In this document: positions 17,844-27,123 of the stretch, in pieces
How positions within the stretch are numbered: the stretch's first letter is position 1
Layout: every line of letters begins with the position of its first letter
Origin: Achromobacter denitrificans NBRC 15125
GTDB taxonomy: Bacteria > Pseudomonadota > Gammaproteobacteria > Burkholderiales > Burkholderiaceae_B
NCBI RefSeq assembly: GCF_001571365.1
Contig: NZ_BCTQ01000003.1
Coordinates: 62,001-126,000 of the forward strand
Direction: 5' to 3'
DNA length: 64,000 nt
Translations under genes and position numbers: made by a program
Notes under the pieces: model-generated
Database searches by the model: none
The model's input: the letters and a program-made list of their open reading frames with translations, nothing else
Told to the model about the DNA's origin: nothing

Positions 17844-19484
17844 TTAGCCGGGAGGGCGTTTGCCGCGAACCAGATCCGCGCCCTTCTCGGCGATCATCAG
17901 CGTGGCGGCATAGGTGTTGCCGGAGGTGATCGCGGGCATGACCGACGCGTCGATCACCCGCAGGTTCGCCACCCCGCGCACGCGCAGCGAGTCGTCCACC
18001 ACCGCCATCGGATCGGATGCCGGGCCCATGCGGGCCGTGCCCACCAAGTGGTAGCCGGTAGACCCGTGGTGCTTGCAGAAGTCCAGCAACTGCTCGTCGG
18101 TGCTGAGTTGGACGCCCGGCACCGTTTCCTCCACCAGGTACTTCGCCAGCGCCGGCGAATGCAGCAACCCGCGGATGATCTTCATGCCCGCCACCATGAC
18201 CTCCTGGTCCAGGCTGTGCGCCAGGTAATTGGGCTGGATCAGCGGATCCTCGTACACATCGGTCGAGCGGGCGCGGACGTGGCCGCGGCTCAGCGGCCGG
18301 TGCTGCCACCAGCCGCCGGTCACGCCGGGGTAGTCGTCCAGCACGTAATGCTTGCCTTCCTTGTAACTGCCCGGCACGAAGACGCACTGCAGGTCCGGCC
18401 GCTGCACCCCGGCATTCGACTTGCAGAACAGGTGCGCCTGCGACGGCGTCAGGGTCAGCACCCCCGGCTTGCGCGCCAGCCAGCGCATGATCTGCCACAG
18501 GAGCCGCGGGCCCCGCGCCATCTCGTTCAGGGTCGTGACGCCGGGCCGGGCGCGCATGACCAGGCGCGCCGAGTAATGGTCGCTGAGGTTCTCGCCGACG
18601 CCGGGCAACTCATGCACCACCTTCACGCCCAGTCCGGCCAGCAGGCTTGCTGGGCCCACCCCCGAAATCTGCAGCAGCCGCGCCGTATTGACGGTGCCGG
18701 CGGACACGATCACTTCGCGTCGCGCACGGACGACGGTTTCCTCGCCGCCCCGGCGCCGGATGAACCCTACCCCCAACGCGCGCTTGCCCTCGAACAGGAT
18801 GCGCTGCGCGCGCACGCCGGACAGCAGTTCCACATTGCCGCGCTTGAGAGCCGGTTCCAGGAAGGCCACCGCGGCGCTCACGCGCAGGCCGCGCTCTATC
18901 GTGCGCTGAAAATAGCCCACGCCCTCCTGATCGCCCGAGTTGTAGTCGGGATTGCGCTTGTGGCCGGCGGCGACGGCCGCCTCGATGAAGGTCTCGGAAA
19001 TGGGATGGAACCAGTCCATCGGCGTCACTGGTATCGCGCCGGAACGCCCCCGGACCTTATCGTCGCCCGGGCCGGTATAGCGCTCGGAGCGCGCGAAGTA
19101 AGGCAGCACGTCCCGGTAGCCCCAGCCCGCGTTGCCCTGCGCCGCCCAAGCGTCGAAGTCCTCCGGTTGGCCGCGCACGATCATCATGCCGTTGATGGAA
19201 CTGGATCCGCCCCGCACCCGCCCCTGGGTGGTGGAGATCTTGCGCCCGCCGCTACCTTCGGACGGCTGGGTCTTGAACTGCCAGGTAATCCGATCCTGGC
19301 TCAAGGTCTTCACGAAACCGGCCGGAACGCGGACATAGGGGCGCAGATCGCTGGGGCCCGCTTCCAGCACGCATACCGTCACGCCGGGGTCTTCGGACAG
19401 GCGAGCGGCCAGGATGGAACCCGCCGATCCGGCGCCGACGATCACGTAGTCGTAGGTTTTCGCGCTTGCTGTGCTTTTGCTCAT
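17844..19484 (-). CDS. GMC-family flavin oxidoreductase (choline dehydrogenase-like)
   Basis: FAD enzyme that oxidises an alcohol to an aldehyde. 546 residues: the FAD-binding YVIVGAGSAGSILAARLSED near residue 13, GMC signature region VRGGSSSINGMM, second signature SAGTVNTARLLQISGVGP, and the C-terminal active site with His in GYHLVGTARMGP and Asn in TSGNTYAATLMIAEKG. It is the first gene of the seven-gene leftward operon; LysR-type operator sequences lie just upstream and a lysR gene diverges. Paired with the next gene it makes an alcohol-aldehyde-acid route like that for choline, but the substrate here is unknown. Confidence 0.92.
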   Translation of the reverse strand: MSKSTASAKTYDYVIVGAGSAGSILAARLSEDPGVTVCVLEAGPSDLRPYVRVPAGFVKTLSQDRITWQFKTQPSEGSGGRKISTTQGRVRGGSSSINGMMIVRGQPEDFDAWAAQGNAGWGYRDVLPYFARSERYTGPGDDKVRGRSGAIPVTPMDWFHPISETFIEAAVAAGHKRNPDYNSGDQEGVGYFQRTIERGLRVSAAVAFLEPALKRGNVELLSGVRAQRILFEGKRALGVGFIRRRGGEETVVRARREVIVSAGTVNTARLLQISGVGPASLLAGLGVKVVHELPGVGENLSDHYSARLVMRARPGVTTLNEMARGPRLLWQIMRWLARKPGVLTLTPSQAHLFCKSNAGVQRPDLQCVFVPGSYKEGKHYVLDDYPGVTGGWWQHRPLSRGHVRARSTDVYEDPLIQPNYLAHSLDQEVMVAGMKIIRGLLHSPALAKYLVEETVPGVQLSTDEQLLDFCKHHGSTGYHLVGTARMGPASDPMAVVDDSLRVRGVANLRVIDASVMPAITSGNTYAATLMIAEKGADLVRGKRPPG

Positions 19485-19555
19485 TTCGTCTCTTGTGCCG
19501 GATGCTCGGGGCGAGGGCCAGACCGCGGTTGCGATGTCGACGAAATAATAGGAAG

Positions 19556-19630
19556 CTAGATAGAATCCAAAAAGAGAATTGTTTTATTTGATAAATGCAA
19601 ATTTCGCATCTATCTGGAAACTAGATAGAA
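19556..19630. promoter_or_regulatory. Candidate LysR operator in the GMC operon/lysR intergenic region
   Basis: The 300-base divergent gap (19,485-19,784) is A/T-rich and holds two direct copies of CTAGATAGAA (19,556-19,565 and 19,621-19,630), 65 bases apart. The second lies in a perfect dyad, TCTATCT-N7-AGATAGA (19,609-19,629). LysR regulators usually bind such dyads between divergent genes. Binding by the adjacent LysR protein is inferred; the rest of the gap shows no gene. Confidence 0.55.
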
Positions 19631-19784
19631 ACCCTAAAGGGTCGGCCCGCATCCGGAAATCTCGCCATATCAATGGCTTGAACGAGTATTGCGACGCTTT
19701 CGCCTATTTTCCACCGTCCGGGATTGATGATTCAGTTGAAGATACAAGAATCATGGATGCATAACTTTCAACTAATAAACGACC

Positions 19785-20687
19785 ATGCCCATCAATGCCT
19801 ACAAGGTTTTCGTCGCCATCGCCGAACGCGGCAGCTTCGCGGCGGCCGCGCATCAACTGAACCTGTCGCCGTCCGCCGTCAGCCACGCCCTGGCCTCTTT
19901 TGAAGAGGAACTGGGCTTCACGCTATTCGTGCGCAACCGCAGCGGCGTTCGCCTGACCTCGGGCGGCGAAGCCTTGCTGCCCACCGTCCGGGAAGTGCTG
20001 CAAAGCAATGAAAAGCTGGAACAGCAGGCTTCCAAACTGCTGGGCCTTGAAGCGGGAACGGTGCGCATCGGCGCCTTCAGCAGCGTAAGCGTGGCCTGGA
20101 TGCCGAAAATCATCCGGTCCTTCTCCGAGCTCTATCCCAATATCGAGGTGGTCATCGAGCAAGGCGGCTACGACGACGTGATCGAATGGATCCTGAAAAG
20201 CCGGGTCGACCTCGGCTTCGTCACCTTGCCCGTCGCGCCCGGGCTGGATGCCACGCCGCTCTATGCCGACCCCCTCGTCTGCATCGCGCCACCCGGCTTT
20301 CTGCCGAAAAACAAAGCCTACATGACCGTCGCGGAACTGGCCGAGCACAACCTGGTGCTCCAGGGCGAAGGCTGCGGCAAGGAAACCCAGCAGTTGCTGG
20401 CCACCCATAAGGTCGCCATCAAGTCGAGCGCGCGGGCCACGGATGATGCCGCCATCATCGCCATCGTCGAAAGCGGCCTGGGCATCAGCATCGTGCCGCA
20501 ACTCGCCCTGCTCAATTACCGGAGCTCCGTGCAGGCCTTCCCGTTCTATCCCGCGGAAAGCCGCGCCATCGTGCTGTCGTCCTTGAGCCACGCGGGCCTG
20601 GCGCCGGCGGCAAAGGCCATGCACAGGCACATCGTGGAATCGGTAGCGTCGTGGTCGAAGCAGGAAAAAGAACTGCAACCGGCGTGA
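19785..20687 (+). CDS. LysR-family transcriptional regulator of the divergent operon
   Basis: A 300-residue LysR-type regulator. The winged helix-turn-helix is at residues 1-60 (FVAIAERGSFAAAAHQLNLS, then PSAVSHALASFEEELG). The effector domain starts near residue 90 (GTVRIGAFSSVSVAWMP) and ends with VESGLGISIVPQLAL. It diverges from the GMC oxidoreductase operon over a 300-base gap that holds likely operator repeats, so it probably controls uptake and oxidation of that operon's substrate. The ribosome site before the ATG is weak. Confidence 0.92.
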   Translation: MPINAYKVFVAIAERGSFAAAAHQLNLSPSAVSHALASFEEELGFTLFVRNRSGVRLTSGGEALLPTVREVLQSNEKLEQQASKLLGLEAGTVRIGAFSSVSVAWMPKIIRSFSELYPNIEVVIEQGGYDDVIEWILKSRVDLGFVTLPVAPGLDATPLYADPLVCIAPPGFLPKNKAYMTVAELAEHNLVLQGEGCGKETQQLLATHKVAIKSSARATDDAAIIAIVESGLGISIVPQLALLNYRSSVQAFPFYPAESRAIVLSSLSHAGLAPAAKAMHRHIVESVASWSKQEKELQPA

Positions 20688-20802
20688 ACAGCCTGGATGG
20701 ACCGCAGCACTGCCGCCCGGGCGTTTGAAGCCGGCAAATGTGCACGGATGTGGCGCGCGCGCCGCATTCCTTCCCGATCGGAGCCTGAGGGTAAACGATT
20801 GC

Positions 20803-20844
20803 TTGCACGGCTTGTGTCAAAAAATAATAATAGGAATCATTCTT
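20803..20844 (+). promoter_or_regulatory. Fur box overlapping the promoter of the sigma-factor operon
   Basis: AATAATAGGAATCATTCTT (20,826-20,844) matches 13 of 19 positions of the Fur consensus GATAATGATAATCATTATC. It overlaps a possible -10 box AATAAT (20,826-20,831) placed 17 bases after TTGCAC (20,803-20,808). It lies about 50 bases before the sigma-factor start, so iron repression of the sigma-FecR-receptor set is expected. Confidence 0.7.
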
Positions 20845-20895
20845 GACTATGCCCCACTACGCTCCGCCGGCCGGGGCGGCGTTTTGCTTGCCCCA

Positions 20896-21534
20896 ATGTC
20901 AGCGCCCTCCCCGATCCATCCCGCCAAACGGACGGCCACTGCCTCGGCAGTGCGCGAGTTCGTCGACGACCTGCTCAGCCACTATCGGGACCTGTACCGG
21001 CACCTGAGCTACCAATTGCGCAATCCGGACGACGCCGCCGACATTGCCCAGACCAGTTTCGAGCGCGCCTACGCCAGCGGCCTGGACGACGCCCACAAGA
21101 ACGGTCCGGGCATTGAGTCGTCGCGCGGGCTGCTCTTTCGCATTGCCCATAACCTTTGCATCGACGAGGCTCGCCGCCGCAAGGTCGCCCGGACCTGGCT
21201 GGCCGAGCACGCCCCGCTCGAAGCGGAACGAACCGCGCCCTCGGCCGAGCAGATCGTGTCGCAACGGCAGATGGTCGAGCGGGTGGCCGCGGTGCTGGCG
21301 TCCCTGCCCCCGCGGCGGATGCAAATATTCCTGCTGTACCGGGCCTACGGCCATAGCCGCGCCGAAATCGCGCAACAGCTGGGCATTACGGAAGCGGCGG
21401 TCGCCAAGCACCTGGTGCGCGGCACGCTGGATTGCTCCCGCGCCCTGCGCAACCTGCGCCTCGATACCGGCTTTGACGACGCCAGCGACCGCCCGCAAAC
21501 CAAGTACGATCCGGCCACGGACGACGGCAATTGA
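20896..21534 (+). CDS. ECF sigma factor, FecI-like
   Basis: An iron-starvation sigma factor that directs RNA polymerase to the receptor gene downstream. From the ATG at 20,896 it has 212 residues. The sigma-2 region shows LSYQLRNPDDAADIAQTSFE and RIAHNLCIDEARRR; the sigma-4 helix-turn-helix is SRAEIAQQLGITEAAVAKHL. The frame is open upstream to 20,725 but crosses the Fur box, so I reject the longer start. It is followed at once by fecR-like and TonB receptor genes, the standard cell-surface signalling order. Confidence 0.9.
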   Translation: MSAPSPIHPAKRTATASAVREFVDDLLSHYRDLYRHLSYQLRNPDDAADIAQTSFERAYASGLDDAHKNGPGIESSRGLLFRIAHNLCIDEARRRKVARTWLAEHAPLEAERTAPSAEQIVSQRQMVERVAAVLASLPPRRMQIFLLYRAYGHSRAEIAQQLGITEAAVAKHLVRGTLDCSRALRNLRLDTGFDDASDRPQTKYDPATDDGN

Positions 21535-21539
21535 CCATC

Positions 21540-22556
21540 ATGCAGCAAGTACCCGACGAGGGACTCATCGAGCAGGCGCTCAGCCTGATCGCCACATCGG
21601 AGATCGCGACTGAGCGCGCCGCCCGCCAGGCCGCCTCGCGATTGGCGGCCTGGCGCACCCGCGCGCCCGAGAACGAAGCCGCCTACGTCGAAGCCCTCCG
21701 GCGCTGGAAGCTGCTGGCGGTGGTAGCGCCGGAAATGCGAGAGCATTTTCCCCAGGACGTCCCGCTGGCCGCCAGCCGAGGAATGTCCCGTCGGACGCTG
21801 CTGGGCTGGGGCGTGGCGGGCGCCTGTACCGCGTTGCTCGGCACGGGCTGGTACTGGCGCCAGCCCGTTTACCGGGCGTCTTATGAAACCGGCTCCGGCC
21901 AACTCTCCCTGGCCCAAGTGCCCGACGGATCCGACGGCGACGGCTTGGGAACGCGGATCGACCTCAGCGCCCAGACTCGGCTGGCCGTCAGCCTGTACCG
22001 GCACGAACGCGTGGTGGAACTGAGCCACGGCGAAGCGCTGTTTACCGTGGCGCCTGACGCCAGCCGCCCGTTCCGGGTCCGGACCCGGGGCGGCGAGGTC
22101 GAGGTCGTGGGCACGGTGTTCACCGTCAGCGACCGGGGCGGCGCCGTGTCGCTGGCCGTCGAGGAAGGCCACGTCCGCTTCCACCCCGCGCCGCGCGACG
22201 CCCGTTGGTACACGCTGGCGCGCGGCGGACCTGCCCTGGATTTGCGGGCCAACACCGCAGTCACCTGGCGCGACGGCGACGTCGAGCCTGTCCGCCGCAT
22301 CGACCCGGAAAGCGTGGCGGCGTGGCGCAACGGTTGGCTGTGGTTCGACAACCAGCGCCTGGACGAAGCGCTGCCAGCGATCAATGCCTTCCGTGCCCGC
22401 CCCCTGACGGCGGCCAGCCCGGCCGTCAACGCCCTGCGCCTGACGGGCCGGTTCCGCAGCGCCGACGCCGACAGCGCCTCGCGTGTGCTCGAAGCCATCC
22501 TGCCGCTGCGCGCGGAGACGCGCCCCGACGGCGACGTCGTCTTGCGACTGCGCTGA
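21540..22556 (+). CDS. FecR-family anti-sigma/sigma regulator
   Basis: Inner-membrane protein passing the signal from the loaded outer-membrane receptor to the sigma factor. About 338 residues: a cytoplasmic N-terminal domain with the typical AARQAASRLAAWRTRAPENE, one membrane segment after SRRTLLGWGVAGACTALLG near residue 85, and a periplasmic FecR domain (FRVRTRGGEVEVVGTVFTVS, then AVEEGHVRF). I chose the ATG at 21,540, five bases past the sigma stop; a TTG at 21,531 would overlap that stop. It is co-transcribed with the sigma factor. Confidence 0.9.
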   Translation: MQQVPDEGLIEQALSLIATSEIATERAARQAASRLAAWRTRAPENEAAYVEALRRWKLLAVVAPEMREHFPQDVPLAASRGMSRRTLLGWGVAGACTALLGTGWYWRQPVYRASYETGSGQLSLAQVPDGSDGDGLGTRIDLSAQTRLAVSLYRHERVVELSHGEALFTVAPDASRPFRVRTRGGEVEVVGTVFTVSDRGGAVSLAVEEGHVRFHPAPRDARWYTLARGGPALDLRANTAVTWRDGDVEPVRRIDPESVAAWRNGWLWFDNQRLDEALPAINAFRARPLTAASPAVNALRLTGRFRSADADSASRVLEAILPLRAETRPDGDVVLRLR

Positions 22557-22656
22557 GATTTTTTCGCCGGAGGTGTATCCATTTCGGCGCCTCATCCGTC
22601 TTCTGTCTCGATGGCCGCCCATGAGGGCGACGATTCTCTCGATAGACGGAGTTGAA

Positions 22657-25077
22657 ATGCACCAATCCGGTATTCGCCGGTCTGCGCGGGTCCTGGCGCT
22701 GGCGGGCGCGCTCGGCCTGCCCCTGGCCGCCACGCCCACGAGCGCCCAGGCCCAGGCCCAGTCCGAACGGCTCTACAGCATCGACCTGCCCGCGCAGCCC
22801 CTGAACACGGCGCTGACGGCGCTGTCGCGCCAGACCAATACCTCCATCATGGCGGGCGGTTCGCGCGTCGCGGCGCACAGCGCGCCGGCGGTCTCCGGCC
22901 GCATGACAGTCCAGGAAGCCTTGACGCGGCTGCTGGCGGGGTCAGGCTTGTCCAGTGCCGCCACGCCTGGCGGCGGCTACGCGGTGACCGCGCCGGACCA
23001 GAGCCCCGCCGTAACCACGCTGGCGCCGGTGCTGGTGACGGGCCGGCAGCAATTGCCCGAACCCTACGCCGGCGGCCAGGTCGCCCGCGGCGGCCGGGTG
23101 GGCCTGCTCGGCGAACGCGATGTGATGGACACGCCGTTCAACATGTCCAGCTACACCTCGGAGCTGATCCAGAACCAACAGGCCAACTCCATCGCCGACG
23201 TGCTGGCCAACGACGCGTCGGTGCGAACGGTCAACGAGGGCCAGGGTTCCGTTGCCGGCACGGGCGACGAATTCCAGATCCGCGGCTTCCCGGTGCGCAA
23301 CCAGGACGTGTCCTTCAACGGGCTGTACGGCATGCTGCCGCTGCGCACCATCGCGATGGATGGCGTGGAGCGGGTCGAGGTGCTCAAGGGCCCCACCGCC
23401 CTCTTGAACGGCATGAGCCCCCGGGGCAGCGTCGGCGGCGGCATCAACGTCGTGCCCAAGCGCGCCGGCGACGAGCCCCTGACCCGCCTGACCGCCACCT
23501 ATCAATCCGATTCCCGCTTCGGCGGCATGGTCGACATCGGCCGGCGGTTCGGCGAGAACAACGAATTCGGCATCCGCTTCAACGGCTCGTACCGCGACGG
23601 CGACACGGCCGTCCAGAACCAATCCAATCAGATGGGAACGGCCGTCGTCGGGTTGGACTACCGCGGCGACAGGCTGCGCGTCTCGCTGGACGCCGGACAC
23701 CAGACCAACAACATCGACGCGCCGGGCGATTCGGGCGTGCTGATCTTCGGCGACCACCTGCCGGTGCCGCGCGCGCCCGACGCCTCCAAGGGCTATTCGC
23801 CCGACTGGGGCTATTCGAAGTCGCGCGACAACTACGGCGTACTGCGCGCCGAGTATGACATCACCCCCCAACTGACCGTATTCGGCGGCGTAGGCTACCG
23901 GCGCAGCGACAACCGCTACCTGTACGCAGACCCCATCGTGGTCGGCGAGAACGGCGAACTGCTGATGCGTCCGTACTATTGGCCCAGCTGGGAGCAGAAC
24001 GTCTCCAGCGTATGGGGCGCGCGCGGCAACTTCAACACGGGCTCCGTCAAACACGAAGTGAGCCTGAGCTATTCAACCTTCGAACAGCGCGCCGGCTACT
24101 ACGACTACTACATCTACGGCCTGTCGCCGTCCAATCTGTACGACCCCGCCGACATCCCCAAGCCGTCCACCGATGGGCTATCGAGTTCGCCGCCGCGCAC
24201 CTCGCTCCTGAAACTTCCGACGATCGCGCTGGCCGACACCCTGTCCTTCGCCGATGACCGGGTCCAGTTCACCGCGGGCGTGCGCTATCAGACGGTGAAA
24301 TCGACGAACTACAGCTACACCACGGGCCAGGAGACTTCCAGCTATGACAAATCCGCCGTGACCCCGGCGTTCGGCCTGGTGGTCAAGCCATGGAGCGACG
24401 TTTCTCTATACGCAAACTACATCGAAGGCCTGACCGCCGGCCCCATCGCTCCGGCCGGCACCGTCAATGCGGGCGAGATCTTCGCGCCCATCAAGACCAA
24501 GCAGATCGAGGCCGGCGTAAAGGTCGATTTCGGTTCGGTCACGACCACCCTCGGCCTGTTCCAGATCAAACAGCCCTCCGGACTGGCCACGGTCAGCGGC
24601 GGCGTGACGCGCTATGACATGGGCGGCGAACAACGCAACCGCGGCGTCGAACTGAACGCCTTCGGCGAGCTTGCCCGGGGCGTGCGCCTGCTGGGCGGCG
24701 TCACGTACATCCAGCCGACGATGACCCGCACCGCCTCCGCCGACACCGAAGGCAACAGCGCCGTCGGGGTGCCGCGCTGGATGGCCAATATCGGCATGGA
24801 ATGGGACCCGTCGTTCGCACCGGGACTGACGCTGACCGCCCGCGCGCTGTCGACCAGCTGGCAATACCAGAATCTGGAAAACACCCGCCGCATACCGGGC
24901 TGGACGCGCTGGGACGTGGGTATGCGCTACGCCACCCGCGCTTTCGACCATCCCGTCACGTTGCGCGCGACGGTCAACAACGTCTTCGGCAAGGATTACT
25001 GGTCGTCGGCATCCGAAGGGTACCTGCGCCTGGGTTCGCCTCGGTCGGTGATGCTGTCGGCGTCGGTGGACTTCTGA
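22657..25077 (+). CDS. TonB-dependent siderophore receptor with N-terminal signalling domain
   Basis: Outer-membrane importer of a ferric siderophore. 806 residues from the ATG at 22,657 (GGAG seven bases upstream). A signal peptide ends after SAQAQAQ; a STN signalling domain follows (YSIDLPAQPLNTALTALSRQ), then the plug with QIRGFPVRNQDVSFNGLYG and VEVLKGPTALL, and a beta-barrel ending in VMLSASVDF with a terminal Phe. The STN domain pairs with the FecR-like protein encoded before it, so the receptor should induce its own synthesis when loaded. It is about 100 bases after fecR. Which siderophore is bound cannot be read. Confidence 0.93.
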   Translation: MHQSGIRRSARVLALAGALGLPLAATPTSAQAQAQSERLYSIDLPAQPLNTALTALSRQTNTSIMAGGSRVAAHSAPAVSGRMTVQEALTRLLAGSGLSSAATPGGGYAVTAPDQSPAVTTLAPVLVTGRQQLPEPYAGGQVARGGRVGLLGERDVMDTPFNMSSYTSELIQNQQANSIADVLANDASVRTVNEGQGSVAGTGDEFQIRGFPVRNQDVSFNGLYGMLPLRTIAMDGVERVEVLKGPTALLNGMSPRGSVGGGINVVPKRAGDEPLTRLTATYQSDSRFGGMVDIGRRFGENNEFGIRFNGSYRDGDTAVQNQSNQMGTAVVGLDYRGDRLRVSLDAGHQTNNIDAPGDSGVLIFGDHLPVPRAPDASKGYSPDWGYSKSRDNYGVLRAEYDITPQLTVFGGVGYRRSDNRYLYADPIVVGENGELLMRPYYWPSWEQNVSSVWGARGNFNTGSVKHEVSLSYSTFEQRAGYYDYYIYGLSPSNLYDPADIPKPSTDGLSSSPPRTSLLKLPTIALADTLSFADDRVQFTAGVRYQTVKSTNYSYTTGQETSSYDKSAVTPAFGLVVKPWSDVSLYANYIEGLTAGPIAPAGTVNAGEIFAPIKTKQIEAGVKVDFGSVTTTLGLFQIKQPSGLATVSGGVTRYDMGGEQRNRGVELNAFGELARGVRLLGGVTYIQPTMTRTASADTEGNSAVGVPRWMANIGMEWDPSFAPGLTLTARALSTSWQYQNLENTRRIPGWTRWDVGMRYATRAFDHPVTLRATVNNVFGKDYWSSASEGYLRLGSPRSVMLSASVDF

Positions 25078-25175
25078 GCATGCACGGCAGGCCGGCGACC
25101 TCGCGCATCGGGATGCGTCCCAGGTCCTGGCAACCTAAGGGGGCAACACCTCATCGAATCAGGACGTCCAGGAAT

Positions 25176-26159
25176 CTACTGTTCCTTCAACCCCAACGAC
25201 TTCATCAGCGGGGCGAACAGTTTCTTCTCGTCCTCCACGCGCGCGGCATAGTCGGCCGCGCGCAGCGGTAGCGCCTCGGCGCCGGCGTCCAGGAATCGCG
25301 CCTGGATCTCCGGCCGTGCAAGCACCTTGTTGATTTCGCCATTCATACGTTCGACCACATCATCGCGCGTGCCGGCGGCGGCATACACACCAAACAGGCT
25401 GTCCGCGAAAACGCCGTCGATGCCGACCTCGGAAAAGGTGCGTATGTCGGGCGCCACGGCCGCCCGCTGCCGGCTTGCCACCGCCAGCACCTTCAGCTTG
25501 CCCGCCTGCACCATGGGAAAGACCGTGGCCGGTCCAAACGCGAAGTCGATCTGGCCCGCGGCCAGGTCTTGTATCGCCGGCGCCACGCCGCGATATGGCG
25601 CGTGGGTGGCCTGCATGCCGGTCGCCTGCTTGAGCAGCTCGCCGGCCAGATGCGGCGTCGTGCCATTGCCGGCCGAACCATAGTTAAGCGGCTCGGGCCG
25701 TTTGCGCGCGTATTCGACGAACGCTTCCAGCGTATCGACGCCTAGCGAAGACCGGACGAACAAGAACAACTGGCTGTTGGCCAGCAAGGCGACCGGCCGC
25801 AGGTCCCGCTGCGGATCGAACGGCATGCTGGTGAACATCACCGGGTTGACCGATACGGTCGTCGAAGGATTGAGCAGGAAGGTATGGTTGTCTCCGCCGT
25901 TGCGCACGACCTCGGCGCCCGCCACGTTGCCGCCCGCGCCGCCCCGGTTTTCCACGATAACCGTCTGCTTCAAGGCCTCGGCCAAATGCGGCTGCACCGT
26001 GCGCGCCAACACGTCGACCAGCCCGCCGGGGGCCAGCCCCACGACCAGGCGCACCGGCTTGGCCGGCCAGGCCTGGGGTGAGGTTTGCGCATGGCTGCCC
26101 GTCGCCCAGCCAGTCAGCGCCAGCATCATCATGGCCAGGCAATGTCTACGCAGCAGCAT
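25176..26159 (-). CDS. Bug-family periplasmic solute-binding protein (downstream copy)
   Basis: A tripartite tricarboxylate transporter-type receptor; such proteins are greatly expanded in Bordetella. From the ATG at 26,159 (AAGGAG upstream) it has 327 residues, with a signal peptide ending in ATGSHAQ. Family features: WPAKPVRLVVGLAPGGLVDVLAR, VENRGGAGGNVAGAEVVRNG and LNYGSAGNGTTPHLAGELLK. No membrane components are encoded nearby, as is usual for orphan Bug proteins. It lies 213 bases after arylmalonate decarboxylase on the same strand and may bind the same malonate-type acid. Confidence 0.9.
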   Translation of the reverse strand: MLLRRHCLAMMMLALTGWATGSHAQTSPQAWPAKPVRLVVGLAPGGLVDVLARTVQPHLAEALKQTVIVENRGGAGGNVAGAEVVRNGGDNHTFLLNPSTTVSVNPVMFTSMPFDPQRDLRPVALLANSQLFLFVRSSLGVDTLEAFVEYARKRPEPLNYGSAGNGTTPHLAGELLKQATGMQATHAPYRGVAPAIQDLAAGQIDFAFGPATVFPMVQAGKLKVLAVASRQRAAVAPDIRTFSEVGIDGVFADSLFGVYAAAGTRDDVVERMNGEINKVLARPEIQARFLDAGAEALPLRAADYAARVEDEKKLFAPLMKSLGLKEQ

Positions 26160-26371
26160 GCGAATCTCCTTACGGGGCGTCACCGCGCGATCCTGCGTAC
26201 GGTGCGTCGGGTGCCGCACCACGGTGTATGCCCCTTGATGCCTCATCGCGGCGGCAGCCCTGCCTATGCCGCTCATTCTTCACAAAACTTTAAGCATAAA
26301 GAATCCCGGATAACCCTAGTGCGCCGGCAGCGACAAGCGCAGCTCAGTAAGACCGCTTTGGTCCCTGGCGG

Positions 26372-27091
26372 TCAGGCGCCTAGCAGGCGGCCGTATCCGG
26401 GCGCAACCTTGGCCCCGCCACCCGCTAGACGCACCGCGTCCCAGAACCCGGCGGGCGAACTGGACACGACGGGCACGCCCAGCCGACGCTCGACTTCCGG
26501 AATGGCGTCGAGCGTCTGTAGACCGCCGCAGGACAGCAGGATTGCATCGCTGTCCGGCGCCGCCTCGATAGCGCGCACGCAAAGCTCGACCAGCGTGTCC
26601 GTGTCCACGCGGGCCATGGCGTCCACGCCCGTGATGCCCAGGCTGCGGCACCCGGCGGGGACCAAGCCCTCTTCGGCAAGGAATGCCGCCAGGCGGTCAT
26701 TCACATCGTCGATGTAGGCCGTCGCCAGCGCAACGCGCGCCACGTCCAGGGCGCGCAAGCCATTGAGCACCGCCGTGCTCATAGTCGTGCACGGCAGGCC
26801 GGTGGCGTCATGCATCGCCGCAGTCAACGCCCGGTTGAAGGCCGCGCCCCGGTAGAAGCTGAGGGAAGTGCCCATCAACGAGATTACCGCGGCCCCCTCC
26901 TCCTTCAAGCGACACGCATGGTCCACGACCGATTCGATCACCGCGTCATAGCCCTCCGGCGTCACCGAACCCAGGCCCAATCCGCTGGCGATGAAAGGCA
27001 GGCCGGGATAAAGGCGCGCACCATCCGCCGGCACCAGGCCGGCGGCCGGCGGCACGATCATGCCAATAATGGGCGTGTTTGAGTCTTGCAT
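26372..27091 (-). CDS. Arylmalonate decarboxylase
   Basis: Decarboxylates alpha-aryl malonates to chiral arylacetic acids without a cofactor (EC 4.1.1.76), in the Asp/Glu racemase superfamily. From the ATG at 27,091 (AAGGAGA seven bases upstream) it has 239 residues. The dioxyanion hole Gly74-Thr75-Ser76 (SLMGTSLSFYRG), Tyr126 (ALATAYIDD) and catalytic Cys188 (ILLSCGGL) fall at the numbers I recall for the Bordetella bronchiseptica enzyme. A second Cys at position 74, seen in racemases, is absent, so a decarboxylase is favoured over an Asp/Glu or hydantoin racemase. It lies between two Bug receptor genes under a GntR regulator. Confidence 0.9.
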   Translation of the reverse strand: MQDSNTPIIGMIVPPAAGLVPADGARLYPGLPFIASGLGLGSVTPEGYDAVIESVVDHACRLKEEGAAVISLMGTSLSFYRGAAFNRALTAAMHDATGLPCTTMSTAVLNGLRALDVARVALATAYIDDVNDRLAAFLAEEGLVPAGCRSLGITGVDAMARVDTDTLVELCVRAIEAAPDSDAILLSCGGLQTLDAIPEVERRLGVPVVSSSPAGFWDAVRLAGGGAKVAPGYGRLLGA

Positions 27092-27123
27092 GAAAGCGTC
27101 TCCTTCTGGTGGATACCGATAAT

